From contig JAFVTT010000006.1 in assembly GCA_017503065.1 (NCBI GenBank), positions 1-32,064 of the forward strand: a stretch of DNA of 32,064 bases, in the 5' to 3' direction. The stretch is from Bacteroidaceae bacterium (lineage in GTDB: Bacteria; Bacteroidota; Bacteroidia; Bacteroidales; Bacteroidaceae). The position numbers and the translations under genes are program-made. Of the stretch, positions 17,176 to 26,321 are shown one piece after another. Numbering within the stretch: the stretch's first letter is position 1; each line of letters starts with the position of its first letter. Under the pieces are notes generated by a model. That model had not been told where the DNA came from. It ran no database searches and saw nothing but the letters and a program-made list of their open reading frames with translations.

Positions 17176-18447
17176 TTACAGGTCCTGACCGATGTCCCTA
17201 CGGTAATACTTACCTTCGAACTGTATCTTCTGGGCTTCCTGCATACTCTTTGCCAGAGCCTCGGCCTTTGTGGAACCGTATGAACTTACAGCAATGACGC
17301 GTCCGCCGCTGGTAACTACCTGTCCGTCCTTGGTGGCAGTGCCGGCATGGAACACTATGCTGCCTTCCACCTCGTCAATGCCTGTGATGGGGAAGCCCTT
17401 CTCATATGAGCCGGGATAGCCTCCACTCACCATCATCACGCACACGGCACTGCGCTGGTCAAACTCTATGGCCTTCTGTCCCAGGGTCTGTGTTGCCACC
17501 CCCTGCAGGAGGTCCACCAGGTCGCTCTTTATGCGGAGCATTACGGTCTCTGTCTCGGGGTCGCCCATGCGTACGTTGTACTCTATCACCTTGGGGTCTC
17601 CGTCTACGTTTATCAAACCAAAGAAGATAAAACCCTTGTAGTCAATACCCTCCTGGGCCAAGCCTTCCACGGTGGGACGGATAATGCGGTCCTCAACCTT
17701 CTTCATCCATGCCTCGTCGGCAAAGGGAACGGGAGATACACTGCCCATACCGCCTGTGTTGAGACCTGTATCGCCTTCACCGATGCGCTTGTAGTCTTTG
17801 GCTTCGGGCAGGATGACATAGTCCTTGCCGTCGGTAAGCACGAACACAGAGCACTCTATGCCGCTCATGAACTCTTCAATCACCACGCGGCTGGAAGCAC
17901 CGCCGAACATGCCGCCGAGCATCTCCTCCAGTTCTTTCTCGGCCTCCTCCAGAGTGTCCAGAATGAGCACACCCTTACCGGCACAAAGGCCGTCTGCCTT
18001 CAATACGTATGGAGCCTGAAGGGTGCGCAGGAAAGCCTTGCCTTCCTCTAGAGTCTCGCCTGTGAAGGTCTGGTATGCTGCTGTGGGGATGCCGTGGCGC
18101 TGCATGAATCCCTTGGCAAAATCCTTGCTGCCCTCAAGTACGGCGCCCTCCTTGGAAGGCCCGATAACGGGAATGGATGCCAGTTCGGCATCGGCCTTGA
18201 AGTAGTCGTAGATGCCCTTTACCAACGGGTCCTCGGGACCTACGACAACCATAGTGATGGCATTTGCAAGCACAAAACTCCTGATGCCTTCAAAGTCGTC
18301 TGCCTTCATGGCAACGTTCTCGCCTGCCAGTGCCGTTCCGGCATTGCCGGGTGCAATGTACAGTTTCTCCACCTTGGGGCTTTGTGCTATCTTCCATGCC
18401 AAAGCGTGTTCACGGCCACCGGAGCCGAGTAGAAGTATTCTTTCCAT
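17176..18447 (-). CDS. purD: Phosphoribosylamine--glycine ligase
   Basis: Second step of de novo purine synthesis: ATP-dependent joining of glycine to 5-phosphoribosylamine, in the cytoplasm. The length of 423 residues is standard. The N-terminal signature is [19 protein letters not shown], followed by the ATP-grasp body with [13 protein letters not shown] near 147-159 and the family motif [11 protein letters not shown] near 233-243, then [10 protein letters not shown] near 295-304. It lies 8 bp after the S9 peptidase gene and 6 bp before the membrane protein gene. No PurR-type operator or purine riboswitch is visible, as expected inside an operon. Confidence 0.97.
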   Translation of the reverse strand: MERILLLGSGGREHALAWKIAQSPKVEKLYIAPGNAGTALAGENVAMKADDFEGIRSFVLANAITMVVVGPEDPLVKGIYDYFKADAELASIPVIGPSKEGAVLEGSKDFAKGFMQRHGIPTAAYQTFTGETLEEGKAFLRTLQAPYVLKADGLCAGKGVLILDTLEEAEKELEEMLGGMFGGASSRVVIEEFMSGIECSVFVLTDGKDYVILPEAKDYKRIGEGDTGLNTGGMGSVSPVPFADEAWMKKVEDRIIRPTVEGLAQEGIDYKGFIFFGLINVDGDPKVIEYNVRMGDPETETVMLRIKSDLVDLLQGVATQTLGQKAIEFDQRSAVCVMMVSGGYPGSYEKGFPITGIDEVEGSIVFHAGTATKDGQVVTSGGRVIAVSSYGSTKAEALAKSMQEAQKIQFEGKYYRRDIGQDL

Positions 18448-18455
18448 AATATCGG

Positions 18456-20657
18456 TTATTTCAAATAGTCTTCAAAGTATCTTGTTATCCTCTCGTGCAG
18501 GTGCACTGCATCCTTGCCGTACATGTTGTGCTCGCCACCGGGATAGAGGAAGTAGTCGCACTGTGTGCCGGCATCTATGCAGGCGCGGATGAAACTGAGG
18601 GTGTGCTGCGGAACACATACGGGGTCGTTGTAACCGATTATAAGTTGCAGGCGGCCCTTCAGGTTGCCGGCGCGCAGACGCAGGTTGCTGTTCTTGTATC
18701 CCTCGGGGTTCTGTTGTGGAGTATCCATGTAACGTTCGCCATACATCACTTCGTAATAGTTCCAGTCAATTACAGGGCCGCCGGCCACGCCCACCTTGAA
18801 CACGTCGGGGAAAGTGAGCATAAGGTTCGTGGTCATGAAACCGCCGAAACTCCAGCCATGTACACCCATGCGGTCCTTGTCCACATAGGGCAGTGACATC
18901 AGGTACTCCACACCCTTGTACTGATCCTGGCACTCAACGGTTCCCAACTGGCGGAATGTGGCCTGCTCGAAATCGCGGCCGCGCCATTCACTGCCACGTC
19001 CGTCGAGGATGAAGACGATGTAGCCCTTCTGTGCCATGTAGGTTTCCCAGCCGCGGCTTGACCAATGCCATGAAGCGTCCACCAGATGTGCATGAGGACC
19101 CCCGTAGACGTAGACGATGGTGGGGTATTTCTTCTTTTCGTCAAAGTCGGCAGGCAACACCATACGATAATAGAGGTTTGTAATCTCGTCGGCAGCCTTG
19201 ATGCTTCCGCTCTTGAAGGTGGGGATGCTGTATCCGTTCTCCTTCCATGTGTCCTTAGCAGTAAGGATATTAGCTCCCTTGCCAGTTATTGTGGACAGCA
19301 AGTTGATGCTTCTGGGCACGTCGGGTGCGGTATAGGCAGAGATTACGGCTGCACCGCTCTTGCTCAGTTGTGCCTGATAGCAGACACCCTCCTGTGCGCC
19401 CAGGGGAGTACGTTTTCCACCGGAAACCTTCACACTATAGAGGCATGATTTGCGTGGGTCAGACTCGTTACTACGGAAAATAAGGCGACGTGCACCGGTG
19501 TTGAAACCCACGAATTCCTGTACTACCCACTTACCCTTTGTGATCTGCTTCAACTCGTCCTTTTCCAAGTCTAGAAGATAGAGATGGTTATAACCGTCGC
19601 GCTGGCTCTGCATTACAGCCTTGCTCTCATCCCATGGAAGGAATGTCAGGGGATGCATAGGTTCTACATATTTGTCATGTTTTTCCTCGAGAACAGTGCG
19701 GATTACATTGCCCGTCAGGGCGTCGTACTGGACAAGACGCATATGGTTCTGGTCGCGGTTCAACTCAAAGATGTAGATACTCTTGCCATCGGGAGCCCAT
19801 GTCACGTTGGTGTGATAGTCATCCTTTTCGCCAACAAGATCCAGCCAGACATTCTCTTTTGTCTCGGTATTGAAGACGCCAACCTTCACCACATGGCTCT
19901 TTTCGCCTGCCATTGGATAATGGCATGAATATGTCTCTGCCATGCGTGACTCACCTTCTGCAGGACCATTGGACTTGATGTCCACCTGCGGGTAACTGGG
20001 CACCATGCTCTGGTCCATACGATAGTAGGCCAGCGACTTGCCGTCGGGAGACCAGAATGTACCTCCGCTTATGCCAAACTCATCGCGATGGACGCTTTGG
20101 CCATATACGATATTGTCGCTGCCGTCTGTGCTACCGTCCATGCTGATTTGCAGTGTGTCGGAATTGGCAGTAAATACATACAGGTTGCCTCCAATGGTGT
20201 AAGCAGTCTGCCTGCTATTGATGTTAAAGTCACGTGTAACAGCACCTTTGGGCAATGTCACGTCATAAAGCACACGACATGCGTGGAAGTCCAGCATTAT
20301 GCGGCGCTGACCCTTGGTAAACATTACCACGGGTTCCTCTGAAAGGGGGAATGAGAAACTGTGGGCGCTGAAAGCCACCTTCTCGTTCAGGCACTTGTTC
20401 ACCTGCTCCACGGTCAGAATCTCCTTGCCTGTATTCAGGTCATAGACGCCCTCCGGGGTTGTCTTCAATGCAATATTGCCCCACCATGAGGTATAAACAT
20501 TCTCTGGACGCAGGCTCCAGTAACTCTCGCCGCCACCCAACAGGTCGTCCAAAGTGAACTGTTTCTGCTGAGCTGATGCCGATGCAATACACATAAAGCA
20601 AAATACAAACGATAATAAAGCCTTCACCGAAAGCTGTTTGATACGATTAGTCTTCAT
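18456..20657 (-). CDS. Exported S9 family prolyl oligopeptidase (DPP IV-like)
   Basis: A 733-residue periplasmic or outer-membrane serine peptidase with an N-terminal signal peptide (MKTNRIKQL through ASASA at about residue 28). Residues about 60-480 form the DPP IV-type beta-propeller and the C-terminal part is the alpha/beta hydrolase. Catalytic residues are Ser603 in GWSFGGFM, Asp678 in GYNDPV and His710 in [13 protein letters not shown]-type enzymes remove X-Pro or X-Ala dipeptides from peptides. The double Glu motif that sets DPP IV specificity was not checked, so the name stays general. The open frame extends to 20930 but that would lie deep within the methyltransferase gene; the start at 20657 (or the adjacent ATG at 20660) gives a proper signal peptide and a short overlap with it. 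Confidence 0.93.
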   Translation of the reverse strand: MKTNRIKQLSVKALLSFVFCFMCIASASAQQKQFTLDDLLGGGESYWSLRPENVYTSWWGNIALKTTPEGVYDLNTGKEILTVEQVNKCLNEKVAFSAHSFSFPLSEEPVVMFTKGQRRIMLDFHACRVLYDVTLPKGAVTRDFNINSRQTAYTIGGNLYVFTANSDTLQISMDGSTDGSDNIVYGQSVHRDEFGISGGTFWSPDGKSLAYYRMDQSMVPSYPQVDIKSNGPAEGESRMAETYSCHYPMAGEKSHVVKVGVFNTETKENVWLDLVGEKDDYHTNVTWAPDGKSIYIFELNRDQNHMRLVQYDALTGNVIRTVLEEKHDKYVEPMHPLTFLPWDESKAVMQSQRDGYNHLYLLDLEKDELKQITKGKWVVQEFVGFNTGARRLIFRSNESDPRKSCLYSVKVSGGKRTPLGAQEGVCYQAQLSKSGAAVISAYTAPDVPRSINLLSTITGKGANILTAKDTWKENGYSIPTFKSGSIKAADEITNLYYRMVLPADFDEKKKYPTIVYVYGGPHAHLVDASWHWSSRGWETYMAQKGYIVFILDGRGSEWRGRDFEQATFRQLGTVECQDQYKGVEYLMSLPYVDKDRMGVHGWSFGGFMTTNLMLTFPDVFKVGVAGGPVIDWNYYEVMYGERYMDTPQQNPEGYKNSNLRLRAGNLKGRLQLIIGYNDPVCVPQHTLSFIRACIDAGTQCDYFLYPGGEHNMYGKDAVHLHERITRYFEDYLK

Positions 20658-22143
20658 CATCTCTACGGAATTTATTGAATGATTTGTTGTTTTTCCTGTT
20701 GAAATCCCTCTTGCCGAACTTGCCGTCTCCGAACTTGTCATTGCCATACTTTCCCTTACGGCCTTCGCCGTCACGGCCGGAGAACCTGCTTTCGCGTCTG
20801 TCGCCATGCTGGCTTCCATCCTTGCGTCCGAATCTTCTGTCTTCACGTGTATACTTGCCCTTACCAAAATTGCGGTCGCCGGACAATTCGCGCTCCTCGG
20901 GTTCTTCTCCCAATCTGGTCTTGAAGTCACGCTTTTGCTTGAAACGCTTCTGGTCGGCCATCAGTCGGCGTTCTTGTGCGGTCTTGATGTCACCGCCACT
21001 GGCACGCATGTCGTTGAACTTGCCGTCGAAAATCTGGTACTTGCGCAGTTCGCACTCCAGCGAACCGTTGTAGAGGGGTGTTCTCAGCGAGGGCTTCAGG
21101 CCAATGGCCTCGAAGCATTCCTCTCTGTAACTCAGCACCCAGGCGTCTCCGCCAACGAACTGGTGCTTGAATCTCTCGCCGATCATCTTGTACAGGCCCA
21201 GCAGGTCGGGAGCGGAGATGCGTTCGCCGTATGGAGGATTGGTGACGATGATGCTCTTCTCCTTGGGTTGGGTGAAGTCCTTGAAATCCTGGAATGCAAT
21301 CGTAACCTCCTTGCTCAGTCCTGCTGCCTTCACATTGCGTGTGGCTATCTCCACGGCCTGGCGGTTGTTGTCATAGCCATAGATGTGGTGCTCAAACGGA
21401 CGCTCCATGCTGTCGTCGTCATAGATGCGTTCGAAGAGTTCCTTGTCGAAGTCGGGCCATTTCTCGAAAGCGTACTCCTTGCGGAACACGCCGGGAGCAA
21501 TGCCGCGTGCTATCAATGCCGCCTCTACGGCAAAGGTGCCACTGCCACACATGGGGTCTATCAGGTCGCATTCGCCACGCCATCCTGTCTGCAGAATTAT
21601 GCCGGCAGCCAGCACCTCGTTCAAAGGCGCCTCTACGGCCTCCTGACGGTAGCCGCGACGGTGCAGACTCTCGCCGGAACTGTCCAGCGCCAGCGTGCAG
21701 TCGTACTCTGCCACGTGGATGTGCAACTGGATGTCGGGGTTGACTATACGGATGTTGGGGCGGTTGCCGGTCTTCTCGCGGAACTGGTCTACTATAGCAT
21801 CCTTCACCTTGTAGGCAACGAACTTCGAGTGCTTGAATTCGTTACTGAACACCACACTGTCTACTGCAAAGGTGGTCTCGTTAGACAGGTACTGTGTCCA
21901 GTCTATCTGCTTGACAGCCTCGTACACCTCATCGGCAGTCTTTGCCTTGAAGTGGCTGATGGGTTTGAGAATACGTATAGCAGTGCGCAATTGAAAATTA
22001 GCACGGTACATAGTCTCCTTATTACCCGTAAAGGACACCATGCGGCGTCCTATCTGAATGTTGTTGGCTCCCAGGTCAATGAGTTCTGATGCCAACACTG
22101 TTTCCAAGCCTTGAAAGGTCTTGGCAATTAGTTCGAATTCCAT
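20647..22143 (-). CDS. THUMP-domain class I RNA methyltransferase (RlmL N-terminal type) with basic low-complexity tail
   Basis: A 498-residue SAM-dependent methyltransferase related to the N-terminal half of RlmL, which makes m2G2445 in 23S rRNA. The THUMP region spans about 45-155, the SAM site is DPMCGSGTFAVEAALIA at 196-212, and the catalytic NPPYGER is at 302-308. The C-terminal 100 or so residues (from about 392) are not part of the fold: they are a low-complexity run rich in Arg, Lys, Gly, Asp and Phe, like the RNA-binding tails of DEAD-box helicases. Whether the target is 23S rRNA or a tRNA guanosine is not certain. It starts 16 bp after the serine acetyltransferase gene and overlaps the S9 peptidase start by about 11 bp. 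Confidence 0.9.
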   Translation of the reverse strand: MEFELIAKTFQGLETVLASELIDLGANNIQIGRRMVSFTGNKETMYRANFQLRTAIRILKPISHFKAKTADEVYEAVKQIDWTQYLSNETTFAVDSVVFSNEFKHSKFVAYKVKDAIVDQFREKTGNRPNIRIVNPDIQLHIHVAEYDCTLALDSSGESLHRRGYRQEAVEAPLNEVLAAGIILQTGWRGECDLIDPMCGSGTFAVEAALIARGIAPGVFRKEYAFEKWPDFDKELFERIYDDDSMERPFEHHIYGYDNNRQAVEIATRNVKAAGLSKEVTIAFQDFKDFTQPKEKSIIVTNPPYGERISAPDLLGLYKMIGERFKHQFVGGDAWVLSYREECFEAIGLKPSLRTPLYNGSLECELRKYQIFDGKFNDMRASGGDIKTAQERRLMADQKRFKQKRDFKTRLGEEPEERELSGDRNFGKGKYTREDRRFGRKDGSQHGDRRESRFSGRDGEGRKGKYGNDKFGDGKFGKRDFNRKNNKSFNKFRRDDED

Positions 22144-22159
22144 TATATTGTCTTGTGTG

Positions 22160-22855
22160 TTATTGCTTGTTCCTGATGTTGCTCCCCTGCATGAGTTTCT
22201 CGCCGGGTTTGGTTCCCTCTGTTACCCAAAGATTACCTCCGATTACGGTGCCCTTGCCAATGGTAATGCGGCCCAGCACTGTTGAGTTGCTGTATATTAT
22301 CACATCGTCCTCCAGGATGGGGTGGCGTGGTATGCCTTTTATCGGGTGGCCGTTTTCATCCAGCGGAAAACTCTTTGCACCTAGTGTCACACCCTGATAG
22401 AGCTTCACATTATTGCCGATAATGCAGGTGGCGCCTATCACCACACCTGTTCCATGATCTATGGTAAAGTGGTGCCCTATGGTTGCTGCGGGGTGGATGT
22501 CTATACCTGTTTCAGAGTGTGCCTTTTCGGTAATGATACGTGGAATGAGATGTATTCCCAACTCCAGCATCCTATGGGCTATACGATAGTTTATCATTGC
22601 CTTTATAACAGGATAACAGCATATTATCTCATCGTATGATTCCGCAGCAGGATCTCCGTTATAGGAAGCCTCCACATCCATATCCAGCTGGTGCTTCAGT
22701 TCGGGCAGGTATTCTATCATACTGGCAGCCTTCTCCTTCTCCATTATGCTGCACATCTGGGCATATAGCAGTTCTTCGCTCACTCCCTCGCCATAGAACT
22801 TTGGGAAAAGGATGGAACGGAAACTGTTTATGATCTCTTCTACTTTGTTAACCAT
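22160..22855 (-). CDS. cysE: Serine O-acetyltransferase
   Basis: Acetyl-CoA-dependent acetylation of serine to O-acetylserine, the first step of cysteine synthesis. The 231-residue protein has a helical N-terminal domain (1-110) and a left-handed beta-helix of hexapeptide repeats. The acceptor and catalytic region is HPAATIGHHFTIDHGTGVVI (121-140), containing the His-Asp-His arrangement of the family. The C-terminus is longer than the last helix coil but lacks the classic terminal Ile of the cysteine synthase complex, ending NIRNKQ. It is the first gene of the eight-gene minus-strand run. A TAnnTTTG box lies about 55 bp upstream. The bacterial name cysE is used by function; the EpsC type is a possible alternative name. 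Confidence 0.92.
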   Translation of the reverse strand: MVNKVEEIINSFRSILFPKFYGEGVSEELLYAQMCSIMEKEKAASMIEYLPELKHQLDMDVEASYNGDPAAESYDEIICCYPVIKAMINYRIAHRMLELGIHLIPRIITEKAHSETGIDIHPAATIGHHFTIDHGTGVVIGATCIIGNNVKLYQGVTLGAKSFPLDENGHPIKGIPRHPILEDDVIIYSNSTVLGRITIGKGTVIGGNLWVTEGTKPGEKLMQGSNIRNKQ

Positions 22856-22907
22856 TTTGTGTACGCCCTATCTATATAGTTCGTTCGCGTGCGCGCGTCT
22901 AATTTAA

Positions 22908-22938
22908 CAAATATAGCCCGCCGTTACCGACAGGCTAT
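22908..22938 (-). promoter_or_regulatory. Promoter of the cysE operon overlapping a tRNA-downstream hairpin
   Basis: On the minus strand TATATTTG (22915-22908) fits the -7 consensus, without a good TTTG at the right distance. It overlaps an inverted repeat (ATAGCC at 22938-22933 on the minus strand, GGCTAT at 22918-22913) that could end the tRNA transcript. The leader that follows contains an alternating purine-pyrimidine tract (gcgtgcgcgcg). Confidence 0.45.
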
Positions 22939-22948
22939 CACTTGCGTG

Positions 22949-23022
22949 CGCTTCAGGATGGGCTTGAACCAACGACCCCATGATTAACAGTCATGTGCTC
23001 TAACCAACTGAGCTACTGAAGC
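22949..23022 (-). tRNA. tRNA-Asn (GTT)
   Basis: A 74-base cloverleaf on the minus strand. The acceptor arms GCTTCAG/CTGAAGC, D stem GCTC/GAGC and anticodon stem CATGA/TCATG all pair, the anticodon loop is CTGTTAA with anticodon GTT, the T loop is TTCAAGC and the discriminator base is G. CCA is not encoded. It is identical to the copy at 23061-23134. Confidence 0.95.
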
Positions 23023-23060
23023 AGTTTTGCAACTGAGCACCGCTCCTTTTCTTGTCTTTG

Positions 23061-23134
23061 CGCTTCAGGATGGGCTTGAACCAACGACCCCATGATTAAC
23101 AGTCATGTGCTCTAACCAACTGAGCTACTGAAGC
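23061..23134 (-). tRNA. tRNA-Asn (GTT), second identical copy
   Basis: The sequence is identical to the tRNA at 22949-23022, 38 bases upstream of it in transcription order. Both copies are probably made from one precursor driven by the promoter at 23168-23198. Confidence 0.95.
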
Positions 23135-23167
23135 AACTTTTTTGAGCGTTTTTTCTCAATTGCGGTG

Positions 23168-23198
23168 CAAAGATAGAGGTTTTTTCGGAAATAAACAA
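23168..23198 (-). promoter_or_regulatory. Promoter of the tRNA-Asn pair
   Basis: On the minus strand TTG (23198-23196), a 20-base spacer and TATCTTTG (23175-23168) match the Bacteroidetes consensus. It is directed into the two tRNA genes. Confidence 0.65.
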
Positions 23199-23206
23199 TA
23201 TATTTG
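23199..23206 (+). promoter_or_regulatory. -7 element of the sugar kinase gene
   Basis: TATATTTG on the plus strand matches TAnnTTTG and lies 22 bases before the kinase ATG. It abuts the -33 region of the divergent tRNA promoter, so the two promoters are back to back. Confidence 0.55.
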
Positions 23207-23228
23207 CAGAAAAAAATAAAGAAATAGC

Positions 23229-24209
23229 ATGAAAATATTAGGTATAGGCAACGCGTTGGTAGACATCTTGTATCGTTTGGACGACGAACACCTTTTAAGT
23301 GAGATACACCTGAAGAAGGATGCAATGACCCTTATCAACGAGCGTTGGGAGCATGAGATAGAGGACATGACACGCAACGTGGACAAGAGTATGGCCAATG
23401 GCGGAAGCATCAGCAACACCATGGTGGCTTTGGCACGTCTCGGGCGTGAGGTTGGTTACATCGGGCGCGTAGGTGACGACGAGATGGGACGCTTCTTCGA
23501 GGGCAAGTTGCGTGAGGCAGGTGTGCACACACAACTGATCATGGGGCGTGAGGCCACAGGTGTAGCCCACACATTCGTCACTCCCGGTGGAAGCCGTACT
23601 TTCGGCACATTGCTGGGCGCTGCCTACTATCTCGGACCGAATGACATCACCGCAGAGATGTTCCGTGGTTACGATCTACTTCATATCGAAGGGTATCTGG
23701 TGCAGAACCAGGAACTCATCGAGACGATATGCCAAAGGGCCAAGCAGGCAGGACTTATCCTCAGCCTGGACTTGTCCAGTTTCAATGTCGTTAGCAAGAA
23801 CCGTACCTACTTCCACCACTTGATATCTGACTATATCGACATTGTCTTTGCCAACGAGGGTGAGGCACGTGCCTTCACGGGAAGTTTCGATTCTCTGGAA
23901 CAGGTGAGACACATTGCGCATTTGTGCGACCTTGCCGTAGTGAAGCTTGGCGAACAGGGTTCTATTGCCATGCTGGAGGGCGGACGCATATACAAGTGCA
24001 GTGCCGAGTATGTGGAGAACGTTGTGGACACAACGGCGGCCGGCGACTATTTTGCCGCAGGTTTCCTGCATGCGCTTACCCGCGGTCACAGACTACATAA
24101 ATGTTTACACACAGGCACCGTTCTTGCAACAGAGGCCGTTCAGGTTTTGGGCAGCCACTTGCCACCTGCGGCATGGAACCGAATCAAGACCAGCATAGAC
24201 TGCAGATAG
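23229..24209 (+). CDS. PfkB family carbohydrate kinase, adenosine kinase-like
   Basis: A 326-residue cytoplasmic ribokinase-fold kinase. The PfkB signature 1 region is the glycine-rich NGGSISNTMVALARLG at 57-72, and the ATP and anion-hole signature 2 is DTTAAGDYFAAGFL at 267-280, with the catalytic base Asp273. The N-terminus MKILGIGNALVDIL is the usual first strand. The lid and length resemble bacterial adenosine kinase-like proteins more than fructokinases, but the true substrate (adenosine, ribose or another nucleoside or sugar) cannot be set by sequence alone. It is transcribed divergently from the tRNA-Asn pair and lies 65 bp before the S41 protease gene. Confidence 0.9.
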   Translation: MKILGIGNALVDILYRLDDEHLLSEIHLKKDAMTLINERWEHEIEDMTRNVDKSMANGGSISNTMVALARLGREVGYIGRVGDDEMGRFFEGKLREAGVHTQLIMGREATGVAHTFVTPGGSRTFGTLLGAAYYLGPNDITAEMFRGYDLLHIEGYLVQNQELIETICQRAKQAGLILSLDLSSFNVVSKNRTYFHHLISDYIDIVFANEGEARAFTGSFDSLEQVRHIAHLCDLAVVKLGEQGSIAMLEGGRIYKCSAEYVENVVDTTAAGDYFAAGFLHALTRGHRLHKCLHTGTVLATEAVQVLGSHLPPAAWNRIKTSIDCR

Positions 24210-24274
24210 CAGTACGTCGTTATTTTAGCATATAAAGGTCCGCCCTCTTTTCATTGGGAGCGGAGTTATAAATT

Positions 24275-25936
24275 ATGAAGATAATACGCCAGTTTTTTAT
24301 CGCTTCAACACTCCTGCTTTCAGTAGGTACTGGCATGACCGCCAGTGCACAGGTAGTAGAGAACCATAATTCCAAGGTGGCCAGGAATCTGGAGATATTC
24401 AACGAGATATACAAGACTCTGGACCTTTTCTATGTGGATACTCTTGCCGCGGATACTGTTATCCGCTGGGCCATTGACGGCATGCTTATGAAGGTGGACC
24501 CTTTCACAGGATACTATCCAGCCGACGATGAGGACCTGCGCCAGATGGCAACTGGAAAATATGCCGGCATAGGCAGCATCATACGTTACCACAAGAAACA
24601 TGACCGTGTGGTCATAGACGAACCATATGCCAACACTCCCAGTCAGGATGCGGGCCTTAGGGCTGGCGATATTATCTTGACAGTGGACGGTAAGGATATC
24701 AAAGGTATGATGCCTACAAAGGTGACGGAGATGCTCCGTGGCGAGGCGGGAACAACCTTTGAACTATGTTTCCAGCGTCCCGGCGAAAAGAAGTCGCGCA
24801 CCGTTCACATCACCCGACGTACCATCCAATTGCCAGCCATACCTTATTATGGAATTATGGACGACGGCATAGGCTACATAAACCTGAACAGTTTCACGTC
24901 GGGTTGCGCACGCGAGATGCGCCATGCCCTGCTGCAACTCATGTCTCAGGGGGCAAAGAGTCTTGTGCTGGACATCCGCGACAATGTGGGCGGTGCCATA
25001 AACGAAGCGGTGGATATCACGAACCTGTTTCTGCCCAAAGGAGTGAAGGTGGTATATACCAAGGGCAAGCAGGCATCCATGAACCACGAATACTCAACCA
25101 CCACAGACCCCATAGCACCAGATATGCCTCTGGTAGTGCTGGTAAACGGCATGTCGGCCTCTTCTTCAGAGATAGTAAGCGGAGCGTTGCAGGACATGGA
25201 CCGTGCCGTCATCATGGGCACACGTACCTTTGGCAAGGGTCTGGTACAGGCCATACGCGATGTACCCTATCGTGGCGAACTGAAAATTACCACCGGCCGC
25301 TACTACATCCCCTCGGGCCGTTGCATACAGGCACACGAGTACAACCACGATGGCAGTTCCAAGTCTATCCCCGACTCTTTGCGCAATACATTCTACACCA
25401 AGGCAGGACGTCCAGTTACCGACGGGGGTGGCATCCAGCCAGACAGTGTCATTCTGAACGACACCCTTCCCACCATGATATACGACCTCGTGCAAAGCGA
25501 TATCTTCTTTGACTGGGCCACGGACTTTGCCAACAGCCATCCAGCCATAGATGCTCCGGGAAAGTTCCATGTCACAGACAGCGTGTATGACGCTTTCTGC
25601 AAGTATGTCGAAGAGTCCAAGTTCACCTACAACCGCCGTTCGGACGAGGTGATACAGCTCCTGCGCCGTGTAGCGGACATGGAAGGTTATCTGGAGGATG
25701 CCGAAGACGAAATGAAGGCTCTGGAGGCCAAGTTTGCACCGGACATCCACAAGGACCTGCAGCGCATGCGCAAGCACATCATGCCATATCTGGAGAGCGA
25801 GATTATCATCAGATACTACCACCAGCAGGGCAGCATACGGCATGCCATTCCCCAAGACAAGGTATACCGTAGTGCCGTAAACCTGTTGCGTGACACCAAG
25901 GCATACCTCTCCATCCTGAAATCATCGGAAAAATAG
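24275..25936 (+). CDS. Exported S41 family C-terminal processing protease with PDZ domain
   Basis: A 553-residue periplasmic protease of the CtpA/Prc family. A signal peptide (1-26, ending TASAQ) is followed by a helical dimerisation region, a PDZ domain (about 90-180, with AGLRAGDIILTVDG at 126-139) and the S41 core. The serine nucleophile lies in NGMSASSSEIVSGAL (291-305, most likely Ser296) and the general-base lysine in GTRTFGKGLVQ (Lys321). LDIRDNVGG at 232-240 is the conserved strand before the active site. The C-terminal 150 residues are helical and charged. Members trim the C-termini of envelope proteins. The sugar kinase precedes it and a 38-codon membrane peptide gene follows after 19 bp. 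Confidence 0.93.
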   Translation: MKIIRQFFIASTLLLSVGTGMTASAQVVENHNSKVARNLEIFNEIYKTLDLFYVDTLAADTVIRWAIDGMLMKVDPFTGYYPADDEDLRQMATGKYAGIGSIIRYHKKHDRVVIDEPYANTPSQDAGLRAGDIILTVDGKDIKGMMPTKVTEMLRGEAGTTFELCFQRPGEKKSRTVHITRRTIQLPAIPYYGIMDDGIGYINLNSFTSGCAREMRHALLQLMSQGAKSLVLDIRDNVGGAINEAVDITNLFLPKGVKVVYTKGKQASMNHEYSTTTDPIAPDMPLVVLVNGMSASSSEIVSGALQDMDRAVIMGTRTFGKGLVQAIRDVPYRGELKITTGRYYIPSGRCIQAHEYNHDGSSKSIPDSLRNTFYTKAGRPVTDGGGIQPDSVILNDTLPTMIYDLVQSDIFFDWATDFANSHPAIDAPGKFHVTDSVYDAFCKYVEESKFTYNRRSDEVIQLLRRVADMEGYLEDAEDEMKALEAKFAPDIHKDLQRMRKHIMPYLESEIIIRYYHQQGSIRHAIPQDKVYRSAVNLLRDTKAYLSILKSSEK

Positions 25937-25955
25937 TTCATACACCTAAATACCT

Positions 25956-26072
25956 ATGAGACGAAAAGCAAGCAAAGCCAACCTGTCCTTCATGTGGGGC
26001 ATCATGGCCATGGCCATCATAGTCCTGCTGGTGGCAGGATTATTCCTCTACTTGTGTGTACCTGCAAAATAA
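25956..26072 (+). CDS. 38-residue single-pass membrane peptide
   Basis: A short open frame with a basic N-terminus (MRRKASKANLS), one strongly hydrophobic segment (about residues 15-34) and a short tail with a single cysteine. It starts 19 bp after the S41 protease stop codon on the same strand and shares its GC-rich codon use, which supports co-transcription. I do not recognise a family. It could be a small accessory subunit of the protease or an uncharacterised membrane microprotein. It ends 14 bp before the first IS-derived sequence of the island. Confidence 0.5.
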   Translation: MRRKASKANLSFMWGIMAMAIIVLLVAGLFLYLCVPAK

Positions 26073-26086
26073 TCAATTGCATTTAA

Positions 26087-26120
26087 CCCAAATCGGTCAT
26101 TAGCGTTTTGATGATAATAG
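26087..26120. mobile_element. Isolated IS end, same as the MITE-like element at 172-334
   Basis: Thirty-four bases starting cccaaatcggtcattag match the right end of the element at 172-334 in reverse orientation with a single mismatch. Only one end is present; it runs directly into the IS982-type transposase fragment, marking a nested insertion followed by deletion or a recombination junction. Confidence 0.65.
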
Positions 26121-26321
26121 CCATAATAGAAACTGTCAATGACGAACTGAAGAATATTGCTCAGATCGAACACTCCAGACACAGATGCTTTGACAATTTT
26201 ATCGTAAACATTTTGGGAGCTATTGCTGCATATTGTATGTTTCCGAAAAAGCCGTGTATCAATGTACAAAGAACACTGGATACACAGCTTACTCTATTTT
26301 AAATTCGTCGAACTCACGTTA
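26118..26321 (+). pseudogene. 3' fragment of an IS982 family transposase
   Basis: The translation retains only the last 60 or so residues of an IS982-type DDE transposase: IIETVNDELKNIAQIEHSRH, then CFDNFIVNILGAIAAYC, FPKKPCIN and the terminal DTQLTLF with stop at 26300-26302. The catalytic domain is missing. Bases 26131-26321 are an inverted copy of 31874-32064 with 189 of 191 identical and no gaps. The IS right end is near 26321 (aactcacgtta). Confidence 0.8.
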
